This document shows, piece by piece, positions 8,311 to 18,302 of a DNA stretch of 64,000 nucleotides. The notes beneath the pieces are model-generated. The model was not told the DNA's origin and did no database searches. It was given only the letters and a program-made list of their open reading frames with translations. Numbering within the stretch: position 1 is the stretch's first letter; each line of letters opens with the position of its first letter. This DNA is from Croceivirga sp. (GTDB lineage Bacteria > Bacteroidota > Bacteroidia > Flavobacteriales > Flavobacteriaceae). The stretch is from assembly GCA_028284935.1 (NCBI GenBank), contig JANQQQ010000039.1, positions 186,001-250,000 on the forward strand, written 5' to 3'. Both the position numbers and the translations under genes were made by a program.

Positions 8311-10023
8311 TTAAGCGTTTTGGGATTTGGATTTTCTCCTCTTTCTAAAGAAATCAAATACGAACCATCCCGCAAGGGCAATTAAGAAATAACGGAAATA
8401 GGAGACCGGTTCCCCATCTCCACCAACCGTGGTAAAAACACGGTCCCATCGCATTTTTTCATTAAATGTGATTCCATCCTGAAAATTGTCAAAACTTAAC
8501 CAGATAAAAACCGGCTTACCCACAATATGATCTGCAGCAACATAACCCCATGCCCGGCTGTCCTCTGAGTGGTCCCTGTTGTCTCCCATCATCCAATAAT
8601 AGTCCTGCTTAAAGGTATAGGAAGAGACCTCTTTTCCATTGATAAACACCTTTTCACCGCTCACTTTTACATCATTCTTCTCATAATCCCTGATGGCTTT
8701 TTTATAAAAGGGGAGAGTGTTTTTATTAATTTCCACCGTAGCCCCTGCTTCGGGAATATAAATGGGCCCAAAATTATCCGTATTCCATGGATACAATGGA
8801 CTTTGCGGAAAGACGTTATAGCCCGCCTTTCCCTTGGGTTCTACATACATTACCACAGAATCGATAAGCTGATTCTTTTTGAGGGATTCGGCCATTTCAA
8901 AAGTGAGATTGGCAAGACGCTGCCTTGGTGTTTCTTCCGTTAACCCTAGTCTTAACCCGCGTATAACGTCAGTGGGAATTCCATTTTTTTCCGTGTATAA
9001 CTCAAATTTTCCGTCTTCCCGTTTTCTAGCATCATAGATATATGGAGTCAAACCGTTCAATTGGGATTGATTAATGGAGGATGCAATAAACTTTCTTTTA
9101 TAATCATCCGCTCCAGCCTCGTTCAACAATCTACTGGAAACCCCTTTACGGCTGTATATGACATGATCGTACATTGGCTTGGCCCTATACGACAATTCAA
9201 GCTTTTCCCCATTGATGTGAACAAAACCATCAATGATTTCAAGGGAATCACCAGGAGTGCCTACACAGCGCTTTACATAATTTGATTTTTTATCGATAGG
9301 TTTTTCAACCCCTTCTTCCGCTTTAAAAAATACCCGTACCGTATCTGCAGGCCAACTAAAAACCACCAAATCATTTTTCTTGGGGCTACTAAGTCCTGGA
9401 AGCCTGAAATAAGGAATCTGAGGTTTGTTCACATAGGATTTTGTCTTAAGTATCGGGAGCGTATCGTGCACCATAGGCGCTGCGATGGCGGTCATAGGAG
9501 TTCTGGCTCCAAAATGAAACTTGCTTACAAACAGAAAATCCCCTACGCGAAGCGTGCGCTCCAAGGAGCCCGTGGGGATAACATAGGGCTGAATAAAGTA
9601 GGTATGCACAAAAGTTGCGGCGACCACCGCAAATACAATGGAGCTGACCCATTCACCCAATCCCGTTCTTGGCTTTAGGTCACGGTCAACTATATATTCG
9701 GCGTCCATTGAATAATTGACCACATAGCTGTAGAAACCAAGGGTAAGGATGACCGCCCAGGTCTGCCATAATTTATTTTGTCCAAAACTCCGAATGGTTT
9801 CAACCCATACCACAGGAAACATCAGCAAGTTGATAATAGGGATAAAAAGTAGTAAAACCCACCACTTGGGACGATTGATGATTTGCATTAAAACGATACC
9901 GTTATAAACAGGAATGGCCGCTTCCCAAGCTTTTCTGCCAGCCTTAACATAGAGTTTCCAAGTCCCTAAAAAGTGAATGACCTGAACCAATAATATGAAT
10001 AAAATCCACTGTGTACCGTTCAT
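8311..10023 (-). CDS. lepB: Signal peptidase I (large flavobacterial type)
   Basis: Type I signal peptidase removes Sec/Tat signal peptides at the periplasmic face. Three or four hydrophobic N-terminal helices (residues 1-105) precede the transmembrane anchor at about 126-145. The nucleophile is S153 in VIPTGSLERTLRVGD and the general base is K251 in NYVKRCVGTPGD. The box GDNRDHSEDSR is near residue 490. At 570 aa it is much longer than E. coli LepB (324 aa), with an insertion of over 200 residues between the Lys box and the GDNR box, as in other Bacteroidota. It lies between dapB (45-base gap) and wbqC. Confidence 0.95.
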   Translation of the reverse strand: MNGTQWILFILLVQVIHFLGTWKLYVKAGRKAWEAAIPVYNGIVLMQIINRPKWWVLLLFIPIINLLMFPVVWVETIRSFGQNKLWQTWAVILTLGFYSYVVNYSMDAEYIVDRDLKPRTGLGEWVSSIVFAVVAATFVHTYFIQPYVIPTGSLERTLRVGDFLFVSKFHFGARTPMTAIAAPMVHDTLPILKTKSYVNKPQIPYFRLPGLSSPKKNDLVVFSWPADTVRVFFKAEEGVEKPIDKKSNYVKRCVGTPGDSLEIIDGFVHINGEKLELSYRAKPMYDHVIYSRKGVSSRLLNEAGADDYKRKFIASSINQSQLNGLTPYIYDARKREDGKFELYTEKNGIPTDVIRGLRLGLTEETPRQRLANLTFEMAESLKKNQLIDSVVMYVEPKGKAGYNVFPQSPLYPWNTDNFGPIYIPEAGATVEINKNTLPFYKKAIRDYEKNDVKVSGEKVFINGKEVSSYTFKQDYYWMMGDNRDHSEDSRAWGYVAADHIVGKPVFIWLSFDNFQDGITFNEKMRWDRVFTTVGGDGEPVSYFRYFLIALAGWFVFDFFRKRRKSKSQNA

Positions 10024-10068
10024 CTGAAAATTTATTTTGAGACGTTAATTCTCAGTTTTTGTTACCAA

Positions 10069-10776
10069 TTATACAAGGTTTAACACATCTTTCATAGAAA
10101 ACACCCCTTTTTTACCTTTAATCCATTCGGCCGCAATTAGGGCTCCCAAGGCGAAACCTTCCCTATTATTTGCAGTATGCCTTATTTCTATGGAGTCCAC
10201 AGAACTGCTATATCTAATGCCGTGGGTACCGGGAACTTCCGCTTCACGTCTCGCGGATATGGGTATTTCAAAATCCGACTTTGCATCTAAGTCCCATCCG
10301 GAATAATGGGTGTGTTCAATAATCCCTTCCGCCAAGGTAATTGCCGTCCCACTTGGGGCATCCAATTTATGGATATGATGGATTTCCTCCATCGCAACTT
10401 TGTAGTCCTTTACATTGGCCATCATTTTTGCCAACTTTTTATTGAGTTCAAAAAAAATGTTCACCCCAAGACTAAAGTTGGAGGCATAAATAAAAGCCCC
10501 ATTTTGTTGTTTACAGATGGATATGGCTTCTTGATAGTTATCCAACCAGCCTGTTGTTCCAGAAACGACAGGAATGTTATTGTTGAGACAATGCTTAATA
10601 TTTTCAAAGGCGGATTCAGGGGCGCTAAATTCGATGGCTACATCGATAGAAGAAAAATCAATCGTTGAAATATCAGTTTCCAATTCTATTTTTAAAGGAA
10701 AAGAGTGTCCTCGTTCCGTTCCCAGTTTTTCGAGCATTTTGCCCATCTTTCCATATCCAAAGAGTGCAATATTCAT
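10069..10776 (-). CDS. dapB: 4-hydroxy-tetrahydrodipicolinate reductase
   Basis: DapB makes tetrahydrodipicolinate in the diaminopimelate/lysine pathway, feeding peptidoglycan. The Rossmann motif is FGYGKMGKM at the N-terminus. The catalytic signature EEIHHIHKLDAPSGTA (about residues 133-148) holds the His-His and Lys residues. VVSGTTGW is also present. The protein is 235 aa, a short form common in Bacteroidota (E. coli DapB is 273). It starts 2 bases after the DUF5683 gene stops, so it is part of the parA-parB operon. Confidence 0.96.
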   Translation of the reverse strand: MNIALFGYGKMGKMLEKLGTERGHSFPLKIELETDISTIDFSSIDVAIEFSAPESAFENIKHCLNNNIPVVSGTTGWLDNYQEAISICKQQNGAFIYASNFSLGVNIFFELNKKLAKMMANVKDYKVAMEEIHHIHKLDAPSGTAITLAEGIIEHTHYSGWDLDAKSDFEIPISARREAEVPGTHGIRYSSSVDSIEIRHTANNREGFALGALIAAEWIKGKKGVFSMKDVLNLV

Positions 10777-10778
10777 AG

Positions 10779-11396
10779 CTAAAAAGTGACAATAACAGCC
10801 AGGCCGTAGTTGGGGTTACCTGTAACTTCGTTTAAATCAAAATAGGGTTTAATTTCATATCCCAATTGCTCATCTACATTGTACTGTTTTAAGTGGGCAT
10901 CCACATTGGCATCGATAATATTTAGCGCATAAAATCCAATGGTAACCACAAGCCATAGGTCTCGATCGCGCTGCAACCGTTCCTGGGCGTCCTGTAGGGC
11001 TTCATCCGAAAAACGATCGAACACCTCGTTTGTGAACCCAGCCCTTCTTTCTTTAAAGGCATCCCTAAATAAATTATACCTGTTATTGGTATCAATAAAT
11101 TGAAACGCTCCCCATCCTATAGCGCCCCAGACTATAGGTACCTTCCAATACCGTTTGTTGTATATCTGTCCCAGTCCCGGAAATAGCGCTGAATAAAAGG
11201 CCGCTTTACTTGGGGCCAGGGGATTGATTTCTTTTTTAACAAAGCTTACCTCTTCAACGGTAATTCCCTTTTGTTTTAAATCCGTTCGTAAGGAATCCAC
11301 TGGATTGGAGGGAAGTACGGAGTCTTGCTCTACCTGGGACTGTCCTACATAAGCAAAAAATAGAAAGAAAGAACATAAAACGAGTGCTCTACCCAC
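10779..11396 (-). CDS. DUF5683 domain-containing secreted/membrane protein
   Basis: About 205 residues from the GTG at 11396. A longer frame runs to 11657 but lies inside parB; the GTG start overlaps parB by only 8 bases and gives a clear signal peptide (GRALVLCSFFLFFAYVGQSQ). After it comes a DUF5683 domain with KAAFYSALFPGLGQIYNKRYWKVPIVWGAIGWG, an amphipathic or membrane hairpin typical of the family, then WLVVTIGFYALNIIDANVDAHL. Role unknown. Conserved linkage with parB and dapB is typical of flavobacteria. Confidence 0.85.
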   Translation of the reverse strand: MGRALVLCSFFLFFAYVGQSQVEQDSVLPSNPVDSLRTDLKQKGITVEEVSFVKKEINPLAPSKAAFYSALFPGLGQIYNKRYWKVPIVWGAIGWGAFQFIDTNNRYNLFRDAFKERRAGFTNEVFDRFSDEALQDAQERLQRDRDLWLVVTIGFYALNIIDANVDAHLKQYNVDEQLGYEIKPYFDLNEVTGNPNYGLAVIVTF

Positions 11397-12303
11397 CGGA
11401 AAGAATGTTTTTGAGGCGTTGAAACTCCTCTTTTGAATGAAAGGGAATGATAATTTTGCCCTTGCCTTTTTCCGAGGCATTGATTTCCACTTTGGAGGCC
11501 ATAAAATCCCGAATAGCACCCAAGTGTTCTCCTGCATATTTTGGTAGTGATTTGCCGGCGTCTTTTTTCTTACCCGAATTTTTTTCCTCAGATTTTCCAC
11601 TGCGATACGTACGTACCAGTTGTTCGGTTTCCCTGACCGAAAGTCCGTTGGCCACAATCCTTTCGAAAATCGCTATTTGGTCTTTTTTCTTTTCAATATT
11701 GATTAAGGCCCTACCGTGTCCCATACTTACAAAGCCATCCCGCATCCCTGTTTGAATGATTGGATGTAACTTAAGGAGACGCAAATAATTTGTTATGGTA
11801 GACCTTTTTTTCCCAACCCGTTCACTTAGTTTTTCTTGCGTCAACTGAATTTCATCAATCAATCTTTGATACGAAAGTGCAATCTCAATGGGATCCAGAT
11901 CTTGGCGCTGAATATTCTCGACCAAGGCCATCTCCAAAGATTCCTGATCATTGGCAATGCGAATATATGCAGGGATGGTTTCAAGACCAACCAATTTGGA
12001 AGCCCTGAACCTTCGTTCCCCGGAAACCAATTGGTAGCTGTTGAAATCCAGCTTGCGAACCGTAATGGGTTGGATAATGCCCAATTCCTTAATGGAACTG
12101 GCCAATTCTTTGAGCGACTCGTCATTGAAATTGGTTCGTGGCTGGAACGGGTTTACCTCAATCGCCTTCAACTCCAACTCCACCACATTTCCAATAACCT
12201 TATCCGCATTTTTGTCTGAAACCGATTGAATATCGTTCTCAGGATCTTTCAATAAAGCAGAAAGCCCTCTTCCAAGGGCCTGTTTTTTTGTCGCTTTCGC
12301 CAT
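11389..12303 (-). CDS. parB: Chromosome partitioning protein ParB
   Basis: ParB is a CTP-dependent clamp that loads at parS and recruits ParA and SMC for chromosome segregation. The 304-residue protein has the N-terminal GRGLSALL ParA-stimulating motif, VNPFQPRTNF (box I), the CTP-binding GERRFRASK (box II) near residue 97, and a helix-turn-helix (TQEKLSERVGKKRSTITNYLRLL). A lysine-rich C-terminal dimerisation region follows. It starts right after parA stops. I found no parS-like palindrome in the window. Confidence 0.96.
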   Translation of the reverse strand: MAKATKKQALGRGLSALLKDPENDIQSVSDKNADKVIGNVVELELKAIEVNPFQPRTNFNDESLKELASSIKELGIIQPITVRKLDFNSYQLVSGERRFRASKLVGLETIPAYIRIANDQESLEMALVENIQRQDLDPIEIALSYQRLIDEIQLTQEKLSERVGKKRSTITNYLRLLKLHPIIQTGMRDGFVSMGHGRALINIEKKKDQIAIFERIVANGLSVRETEQLVRTYRSGKSEEKNSGKKKDAGKSLPKYAGEHLGAIRDFMASKVEINASEKGKGKIIIPFHSKEEFQRLKNILSGG

Positions 12304-13077
12304 TTAAACCTTTTCCTTGTTTTTATTCAACAGTTCCTGTGCGAGGTTCAAGTAATTGGAGGCACCCCTACTACTAGCGTCATACTTGATGATGCTTTCC
12401 CCATAGCTGGGAGCTTCACTTAATTTTACATTTCGTTGGATGATCGTATTAAATACCATGTCAGCAAAATGCTTTTTTACTTCCTCAACTACCTGATTGG
12501 ATAACCGTAACCTAGAATCGTACATTGTCAATAACATACCTTCTATATCCAAATCCATATTGTGGATGCGTTGAACGCTTTTTACCGTATTCAATAATTT
12601 ACCCAATCCTTCCAATGCGAAATACTCACACTGGATAGGAATCATTACGGAGTCCGCTGCGGTTAACGCATTCAATGTCAATAATCCTAAGGAAGGGGCA
12701 CAATCGATCAAAATAAAGTCATAATTGTCCCTGACCTCCTGTACCGCCTTTTTCATCATATATTCCCGATCGTCCTTGTCCACCAATTCTATTTCGATGG
12801 CCACCAAATCAATATGTGAGGGAATAAGGTCTACATTAGGGGAGGCAGTTTCCATAATGGTTTCTTTGGCACTTAAAGTGTGTTCCAGAAGTTGATACGT
12901 ACCCTTTTCAACATTGTCTACCTCAATTCCCAAACCGGAAGTGGCATTGGCCTGCGGGTCAGCATCTATCAATAAAACCTTCTTCTCCAATACCCCCAAA
13001 GAAGCCGCTAAGTTCACCGTTGTCGTGGTCTTACCAACCCCACCCTTTTGGTTCGCAATAGCAATTATTTTGCCCAT
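12304..13077 (-). CDS. parA: Chromosome partitioning ATPase ParA (Soj)
   Basis: ParA is a MinD/ParA-class ATPase that moves ParB-bound origins. The 257-residue protein starts MGKIIAIANQKGGVGKTTTT, giving the deviant Walker A (KGGVGKTT). Switch I (DADPQANATSGLG) and Walker B (FILIDCAPSLGLLTLNAL) follow. The length and lack of an N-terminal helix-turn-helix mark it as the chromosomal Soj type and not a plasmid type. It is the first gene of the minus-strand operon running to DUF6122. Confidence 0.97.
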   Translation of the reverse strand: MGKIIAIANQKGGVGKTTTTVNLAASLGVLEKKVLLIDADPQANATSGLGIEVDNVEKGTYQLLEHTLSAKETIMETASPNVDLIPSHIDLVAIEIELVDKDDREYMMKKAVQEVRDNYDFILIDCAPSLGLLTLNALTAADSVMIPIQCEYFALEGLGKLLNTVKSVQRIHNMDLDIEGMLLTMYDSRLRLSNQVVEEVKKHFADMVFNTIIQRNVKLSEAPSYGESIIKYDASSRGASNYLNLAQELLNKNKEKV

Positions 13078-13170
13078 TACATAAGTTAAGTTAGGGGTTA
13101 AAAATACGATTATTTACAACGCCAGAAAATGGAATTTGTTAACACTGAGTGAATAAGTGGAAACCCCTAC

Positions 13171-13188
13171 GTTAAAGTAAGTTAAAGT
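13171..13188. repeat. Short direct repeat GTTAAAGT upstream of parA
   Basis: Two GTTAAAGT copies sit 10 bases apart in the 137-base gap between the end of the methylmalonyl-CoA mutase operon and parA. A one-helical-turn period would suit a regulator site, but the motif is AT-rich and could be chance. The rest of the gap shows no clear terminator. Confidence 0.3.
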
Positions 13189-13214
13189 TTAATTTATCAA
13201 ATCCTTACAGGAAT

Positions 13215-15284
13215 CTAATCCATCAAAATTTCAAGAATCTCAATGGCGGCATCACTGATTTTAGTGCCTGGTCCAAAAACAGCTACGGCCCCTGCGTCAA
13301 AAAGGAAATCATAATCCTGTTTTGGAATAACCCCACCAACGATGACCATAATATCATCCCTATCATATTTTTTGAGTTCTTGTATGACGGCAGGAACCAA
13401 AGTTTTATGTCCTGCTGCCAGGGACGATACCCCAAGTATGTGAACATCATTTTCTACGGCCTGTTTAGCGACTTCTTCCGGAGTTTGGAACAAGGGGCCA
13501 ATATCCACATCAAAGCCTAAATCGGCATATCCCGTGGCGACCACCTTGGCGCCTCGGTCATGACCGTCTTGGCCCATTTTGGCTACCATGATTCGAGGTC
13601 TACGACCTTCTTGTTCGGCAAAAGTATCAGCCATTTCCCTAGCCTTTTGAAAGGTAGAGTCGCCCTTGATTTCTTTGGAATATACTCCGCTCACAGATTG
13701 AATTTGCGCTTTGTGCCGGCCGAAAGCACTTTCCATGGCATCACTGATTTCTCCCAAGGTAGCCCGCTCTTTGGCCGCAGTTATGGCTAAAGCTAATAAA
13801 TTCCCACCGCTTCCATCCAGCATTTTCTGTTTTGCTGCCTTTTCAAGGGCCGATAGTGCCGATTTAACTTTTTCAGAATCCCGTTCGGCGCGGAGCTTGG
13901 AAATCCCCTCAAGCTGTTGCTGGCGAACCCTTTGATTGTCCACTTCTAAAATCTGAAGATCGTCTTCATCTTCCAATACATATTTGTTCACCCCTACCAA
14001 TACTTCTTGTCCACTATCCAATCTTGCTTGTTTTTTGGCAGCAGCCTCTTCTATACGGAGTTTGGGTATACCTGCCTCAATGGCCTTGGTCATTCCGCCC
14101 AAGTCCTCCACTTCCTTAATCAGTTCCCATGCTTCTGTCGCAATTTCATCAGTCAATTTTTCAACATAATGACTTCCCGCCCAAGGATCGACCGTTCGGG
14201 TAATATGGGTTTCTTGTTGCAAATAGATTTGGGTATTTCGTGCAATTCTAGCACTGAAATCCGTTGGAAGCGCAATGGCTTCGTCCAAAGCATTGGTGTG
14301 AAGACTTTGTGTTCCTCCAAAAGCAGCTGCCATGGCCTCAATCGTCGTTCGTGCCACATTATTAAAAGGGTCTTGTTCCGTAAGGCTCCAACCACTGGTC
14401 TGGGAGTGGGTTCGTAACATCAGCGATTTTTCATTTTGAGGGTCAAATTCCTTAACCAGTTTGGCCCAGAGCATACGTGCTGCCCTCATCTTGGCAATTT
14501 CAGTAAAGTGCTTCATTCCAATACCCCAGAAGAAGGAAAGCCGTGGTGCAAACTCATCAATTTTCAATCCTGCCTTTAGTCCTGTCCTTATATACTCAAT
14601 ACCATCCGCAAGCGTGTAGGCGATTTCCATGGCGGCAGGTGCGCCTGCCTCGTGCATGTGATATCCTGATATACTAATACTGTTGAACCGCGGCATATTT
14701 TGGCTAGTGTACTCAAAGATATCGGCAATCAATTGCATGGACGGGGTGGGAGGGTAGATATAAGTATTCCGAACCATGAACTCCTTTAAAATATCGTTCT
14801 GGATGGTTCCCGAAAGTTGGTTCAGGGCAACGCCCTGCTCCATAGCTGCAACAATGTAAAAAGCCATAACGGGAATAACGGCACCATTCATGGTCATGGA
14901 CACGGACATTTTATCCAGTGGAATACCGTCGAAAAGAATTTTCATGTCCTCAACGGAGTCAATGGCAACTCCCGCTTTACCTACGTCACCAACGACGCGT
15001 TCATTGTCACTGTCATATCCTCGGTGGGTCGGTAGGTCAAAGGCTACCGAAAGCCCCTTTTGACCGGCAGCTAAATTTCTGCGGTAGAAGGCATTACTTT
15101 CTTCTGCGGTAGAAAAACCTGCGTATTGACGGATGGTCCATGGTCGCCGTACGTACATGGTGGAGTAAGGACCGCGAAGAAAGGGTCTAATCCCTGCTGA
15201 AAATGCCTCATGACCAAATTTTGGATGCTGTGTTTTGGAGCTTAATTTTTTGAGCGTGAGCTCTTGAAGGTTTTTTCTACTCAT
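13215..15284 (-). CDS. scpA: Methylmalonyl-CoA mutase, large (catalytic) subunit
   Basis: Catalyses the adenosylcobalamin-dependent interconversion of methylmalonyl-CoA and succinyl-CoA. The 689-residue protein has the substrate-binding TIM barrel ([20 protein letters not shown], then [18 protein letters not shown]) and a C-terminal B12-binding domain. The DGHDRG motif contains the lower axial ligand H575, followed by [12 protein letters not shown] and the glycine-rich VIVGGVIP. It overlaps the small subunit by 8 bases. With the carboxylase genes nearby it should direct propionyl-CoA into the TCA cycle, or work in reverse. No B12 riboswitch is visible. Confidence 0.97.
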   Translation of the reverse strand: MSRKNLQELTLKKLSSKTQHPKFGHEAFSAGIRPFLRGPYSTMYVRRPWTIRQYAGFSTAEESNAFYRRNLAAGQKGLSVAFDLPTHRGYDSDNERVVGDVGKAGVAIDSVEDMKILFDGIPLDKMSVSMTMNGAVIPVMAFYIVAAMEQGVALNQLSGTIQNDILKEFMVRNTYIYPPTPSMQLIADIFEYTSQNMPRFNSISISGYHMHEAGAPAAMEIAYTLADGIEYIRTGLKAGLKIDEFAPRLSFFWGIGMKHFTEIAKMRAARMLWAKLVKEFDPQNEKSLMLRTHSQTSGWSLTEQDPFNNVARTTIEAMAAAFGGTQSLHTNALDEAIALPTDFSARIARNTQIYLQQETHITRTVDPWAGSHYVEKLTDEIATEAWELIKEVEDLGGMTKAIEAGIPKLRIEEAAAKKQARLDSGQEVLVGVNKYVLEDEDDLQILEVDNQRVRQQQLEGISKLRAERDSEKVKSALSALEKAAKQKMLDGSGGNLLALAITAAKERATLGEISDAMESAFGRHKAQIQSVSGVYSKEIKGDSTFQKAREMADTFAEQEGRRPRIMVAKMGQDGHDRGAKVVATGYADLGFDVDIGPLFQTPEEVAKQAVENDVHILGVSSLAAGHKTLVPAVIQELKKYDRDDIMVIVGGVIPKQDYDFLFDAGAVAVFGPGTKISDAAIEILEILMD

Positions 15285-16668
15285 CTTTTAGTCGGTTTTG
15301 TTCTAAAGCTTCCGATAGTCGCTTTTCAAGAATGGGCTCAATCAAGGTTTTCCGTTTATCCTGTTTTAAGAAAGGGAAAAGTTCAAGATTATTCTTCATA
15401 TGGTCCTCCGGATTTTGATATTTATTGGTACCCAACAACACCAGTTGGCCCTCATCAAAAAACTGTTGCTCCCTGGCTGACGCCTCTTTTATCTTTTTTT
15501 GGAAAATGCCTTTTTTCAGTTCGTTCAAAAATCCTCCTGAAGCCTCAATTTGTTTGAACAGTTCCAAAGCCTTTTGAGCCAGCTGTTGTGTTAATGTTTC
15601 TATATAATAGGTGCCCTCCGATGCCTTAACGGCTGCGTCGAAATAGCTTTCCTCCTTAAGCAGCAACAATTGATTTCTCGCAATGCGCTCTCCAAACTCA
15701 TTGTCCTTGTGGTACAGGGCATCGTAGGATAGGTTACAAACCGTATTTGCTCCTCCCAATACTGCTGCCATACTTTCAGAGGTTGTTCTCAGCATATTTA
15801 CGTTATAATCGTAAAGGGTTTTGTTCCGTTTTGAGGGTGAAGCCAATACATGACATTCTTTGGTGAGCCCATAGGTTGATGCCAATGAGCTCCAGAGCCA
15901 GCGAAGTGCTTTTAATTTGGCAATTTCAAAGAAATAATTAGGTCCAATGGCCACTTTAAAAACAACGGGTTTTTCTATGGCATCCTTGATAACATGGTCA
16001 AAATGATTCAAGTATTCGTTGGCATGTGCCAGCCCATAGGCCAATTGCTGTACCAAATTGGCCCCAGCATTTTGATATAGGCCCATATCAACCGAGATTA
16101 TGCCAATGGATGGGTTTCCATCCATTAATTGGACGACCTCCTCCAAGATTTGGTGGTCTTGTTCCATTCCGTGGAACCAATTGCCACTTTTTGCCAAGTT
16201 TCCAATAAGGTCAAGATGAAGATAGATTTGACAAGGTTTTTCCCCAATGAATTCTTTCAATTTTTGAAATGGTGCCAGTTCCAAAAAGTGAAAACTCAAA
16301 TGAATAGGGGTAGATTCCAACGGAATATTCTGAAACAATGCGGACCAATTGATTTCTGAATCCGGTAATTCAAAAATTAGGGATGTTGCCCCTCTTTTTA
16401 ATACGTCCAGGGCTTTTTTATTGGCCAAATTAGGATGACCTCCATAAATAACTTGACCTACCTGCCAAGCATGGGTATCGGGTAGCGGAAACCCCACAGT
16501 GCCCTCTACATCTTCAACATTGTAAAAGGGTTTGACCTTGATGCCTTCAAGGGATTCCCAGACCAAGGCTTCATTGTAATCCGCACCTTTTAGGTCTACC
16601 TGAATTTTTTGTTTCCATTGTTTGGCCGAAACGACCTCAAATTCCGAAAAAAGCGAATTATTATCCAT
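15277..16668 (-). CDS. mutA: Methylmalonyl-CoA mutase, small subunit
   Basis: Non-catalytic partner of the B12-binding subunit. The 463 residues cover the TIM-barrel domain only ([65 protein letters not shown]). The C-terminal flavodoxin-like domain found in the roughly 620-640 aa small subunits of actinobacteria is absent, which is usual in Bacteroidota. It starts 2 bases after divIC stops and overlaps scpA at its end, so both subunits should be made together. Confidence 0.95.
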   Translation of the reverse strand: MDNNSLFSEFEVVSAKQWKQKIQVDLKGADYNEALVWESLEGIKVKPFYNVEDVEGTVGFPLPDTHAWQVGQVIYGGHPNLANKKALDVLKRGATSLIFELPDSEINWSALFQNIPLESTPIHLSFHFLELAPFQKLKEFIGEKPCQIYLHLDLIGNLAKSGNWFHGMEQDHQILEEVVQLMDGNPSIGIISVDMGLYQNAGANLVQQLAYGLAHANEYLNHFDHVIKDAIEKPVVFKVAIGPNYFFEIAKLKALRWLWSSLASTYGLTKECHVLASPSKRNKTLYDYNVNMLRTTSESMAAVLGGANTVCNLSYDALYHKDNEFGERIARNQLLLLKEESYFDAAVKASEGTYYIETLTQQLAQKALELFKQIEASGGFLNELKKGIFQKKIKEASAREQQFFDEGQLVLLGTNKYQNPEDHMKNNLELFPFLKQDKRKTLIEPILEKRLSEALEQNRLKDE

Positions 16669-16670
16669 AT

Positions 16671-16997
16671 TTAGTTCTTCACCTTTGTACTGTCTTCATA
16701 TTCAATTAAAAAGACCTCTTCATCTTGTTTCTTCATGTAATATTTCTCCCTTGCATATTTCTCTAGGGCTTTTGGGTCTTTTAGTTCATTCAGTATTTTT
16801 TTGTCTTTTTCAATTTCTTTTTGCAAAAAATCCTTTTGTTGTTCCAGTTTGTTGATTTCCTGTTGTAATTCCATGTGGATTAAAAGGGAGTTGGTATCAA
16901 AAAAGGCCATCCAAATCACAAAAATGGTCAATACCAGTATATAGGTATTTGTGAAAATCTTGAACCATTTTTTTTCTTTTAGTTCCTTCCAACCCAT
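16671..16997 (-). CDS. Septum formation initiator family protein (FtsB/DivIC)
   Basis: A 108-residue bitopic protein with a short basic cytoplasmic tail, one transmembrane helix at about residues 18-36, a coiled coil (ELQQEINKLEQQKDFLQKEI) and the C-terminal YAREKYYMKKQDEEVF typical of FtsB/DivIC. These proteins bridge FtsL/FtsQ in the divisome. It sits between udk and mutA with gaps of 1 and 2 bases, so cell-division and mutase genes share a transcript. I leave the symbol blank because FtsB and DivIC cannot be separated from sequence. Confidence 0.92.
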   Translation of the reverse strand: MGWKELKEKKWFKIFTNTYILVLTIFVIWMAFFDTNSLLIHMELQQEINKLEQQKDFLQKEIEKDKKILNELKDPKALEKYAREKYYMKKQDEEVFLIEYEDSTKVKN

Positions 16998-16998
16998 A

Positions 16999-17607
16999 TT
17001 ACCGTAGTTTTTGGTTGATAATGCTTCTTACCATATCCACTGCTACAGTATTGTAATGGTTGTTGGGTATAATGATGTCCGCAAATTCCTTTGAGGGTTC
17101 AATGAACTCATTGTGCATAGGTTTTACCGCCGTTTGGTAACGGTGCAATACCTTTTCCAAATCATGCCCCCGTTCTTTAATATCACGTTGCAACCGCCGA
17201 ATCAACCGTTCATCGGAATCTGCATGCACATAAATTTTCATATCAAATAGTTCCCGCAGTTTTGGATTGCTCAATACCAAAATCCCTTCAACAATAACTA
17301 CCTCCTTTGGTTCAGTTGTTACAGTGCCTTCCAATCTCGTTTCTTCCACAAAGGAGTAAATGGGGATTTCAATGGTCTTTCCGGATTTTAATTCGGTAAT
17401 CTGTTCAATGAGCAAATCAAAATCAATGGAGTTGGGATGGTCAAAATTAACCTCACTTCGTTGTGCTTTGGTTAAATGGGATAAATCATTGTAATAAGAA
17501 TCCTGAGAAATGACAACCACTTCATTTTTAGGGAGTTGTTTTACAATTTTATTGACCACAGTGGTCTTTCCACAACCTGTTCCGCCAGCAATTCCTATAA
17601 TGAGCAT
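16999..17607 (-). CDS. udk: Uridine kinase
   Basis: Phosphorylates uridine and cytidine in pyrimidine salvage. From the ATG at 17607 the protein is 202 aa and begins MLIIGIAGGTGCGKTTVVNK, with the Walker A at once, as in E. coli Udk. An upstream in-frame start at 17652 would add 15 hydrophobic residues with no family support. Other motifs: SQDSYYND, NFDHPNSIDFDLL, EGILVLSNP and RRLQRDIKERG. It heads the minus-strand operon udk-divIC-mutA-scpA, back to back with the biotin carrier gene. Confidence 0.95.
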   Translation of the reverse strand: MLIIGIAGGTGCGKTTVVNKIVKQLPKNEVVVISQDSYYNDLSHLTKAQRSEVNFDHPNSIDFDLLIEQITELKSGKTIEIPIYSFVEETRLEGTVTTEPKEVVIVEGILVLSNPKLRELFDMKIYVHADSDERLIRRLQRDIKERGHDLEKVLHRYQTAVKPMHNEFIEPSKEFADIIIPNNHYNTVAVDMVRSIINQKLR

Positions 17608-17744
17608 TACCAAAAATTTAATCCAAATGTACACAATTGAAGGCATCCCCAAAGTTTACCACGGTGAGATTTTGGATGCATAGGTACGATGAAAATCAGC
17701 ATTAAAACATGATAAATTTCATAAAATAATAATATGGGTCAGGG

Positions 17745-17752
17745 TAGTTTTG
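17745..17752 (+). promoter_or_regulatory. Candidate -7 box (TAGTTTTG) for the acyl-CoA carboxylase operon
   Basis: TAGTTTTG fits TAnnTTTG and sits about 60 bases before the ATG of the biotin carrier gene, in the gap shared with udk. No convincing -33 TTG is seen at the right distance, so this is a weak call. Confidence 0.3.
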
Positions 17753-17810
17753 GTTGCCGATTTTGGGTGAAACCTCTATATTTAAAAACAACTACAGTTA
17801 CCCTATATAT

Positions 17811-18296
17811 ATGGAAAAAAAATACAGGCTCAAGGTCAACGACCAATATGAGTTTCAATTTACAACGGCTGACCTGGAATCTTTGGATTTGGTCAAGACC
17901 GGAACTGATTCCCTCCACTTGCTGGATAACCACCTAACCTATCACATTGACTTTGACACCAAAGACTTTAATGGGAAAAGGTATAATGTCAAGGTAAACA
18001 ATGCCAATTACAACGTATCCATTGCCAATCCCTTGGATTTATTGATTGACGACATGGGCTTTGAATTAGGGGCCTCTGCACAAGTAAGCAGTATTGAAGC
18101 TCCAATGCCTGGATTGATTTTGGAAGTATCCGTCACGGAAGGTCAAGACGTTAAGGAAGGGGATCCCCTTTTGATATTGGAAGCCATGAAAATGGAAAAT
18201 GTAATCACCTCTCCCCGCGAGGGAATCATTAAAAATATTGCTGTTAAGCAGGGGGAAGCTGTTGAGAAAAAACATGTATTAATCACTTTTGAATAG
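17811..18296 (+). CDS. Biotin carboxyl carrier protein of an acyl-CoA (propionyl-CoA) carboxylase
   Basis: Carries the biotin that shuttles CO2 between the carboxylase and carboxyltransferase subunits. From the ATG at 17811 it is 161 aa; an upstream in-frame ATG at 17754 adds a tail without family support. A beta-rich N-terminal domain (KKYRLKVNDQYEFQF) is followed by a biotinyl domain at about residues 90-161 with EAMKMEN, where K127 is the expected biotin-lysine. The domain order is like the C-terminus of PCC alpha subunits split off as its own protein. The biotin carboxylase follows 6 bases later. Confidence 0.93.
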   Translation: MEKKYRLKVNDQYEFQFTTADLESLDLVKTGTDSLHLLDNHLTYHIDFDTKDFNGKRYNVKVNNANYNVSIANPLDLLIDDMGFELGASAQVSSIEAPMPGLILEVSVTEGQDVKEGDPLLILEAMKMENVITSPREGIIKNIAVKQGEAVEKKHVLITFE

Positions 18297-18302
18297 GAGA
18301 TT

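Noticed and set aside
11397-11657. N-terminal extension of the DUF5683 protein
   Set aside because: It would lie within parB in another frame; the GTG at 11396 gives a normal signal peptide.
13078-13214. Cobalamin riboswitch controlling methylmalonyl-CoA mutase
   Set aside because: This gap lies downstream of scpA, and no B12-box was seen here or upstream of udk.
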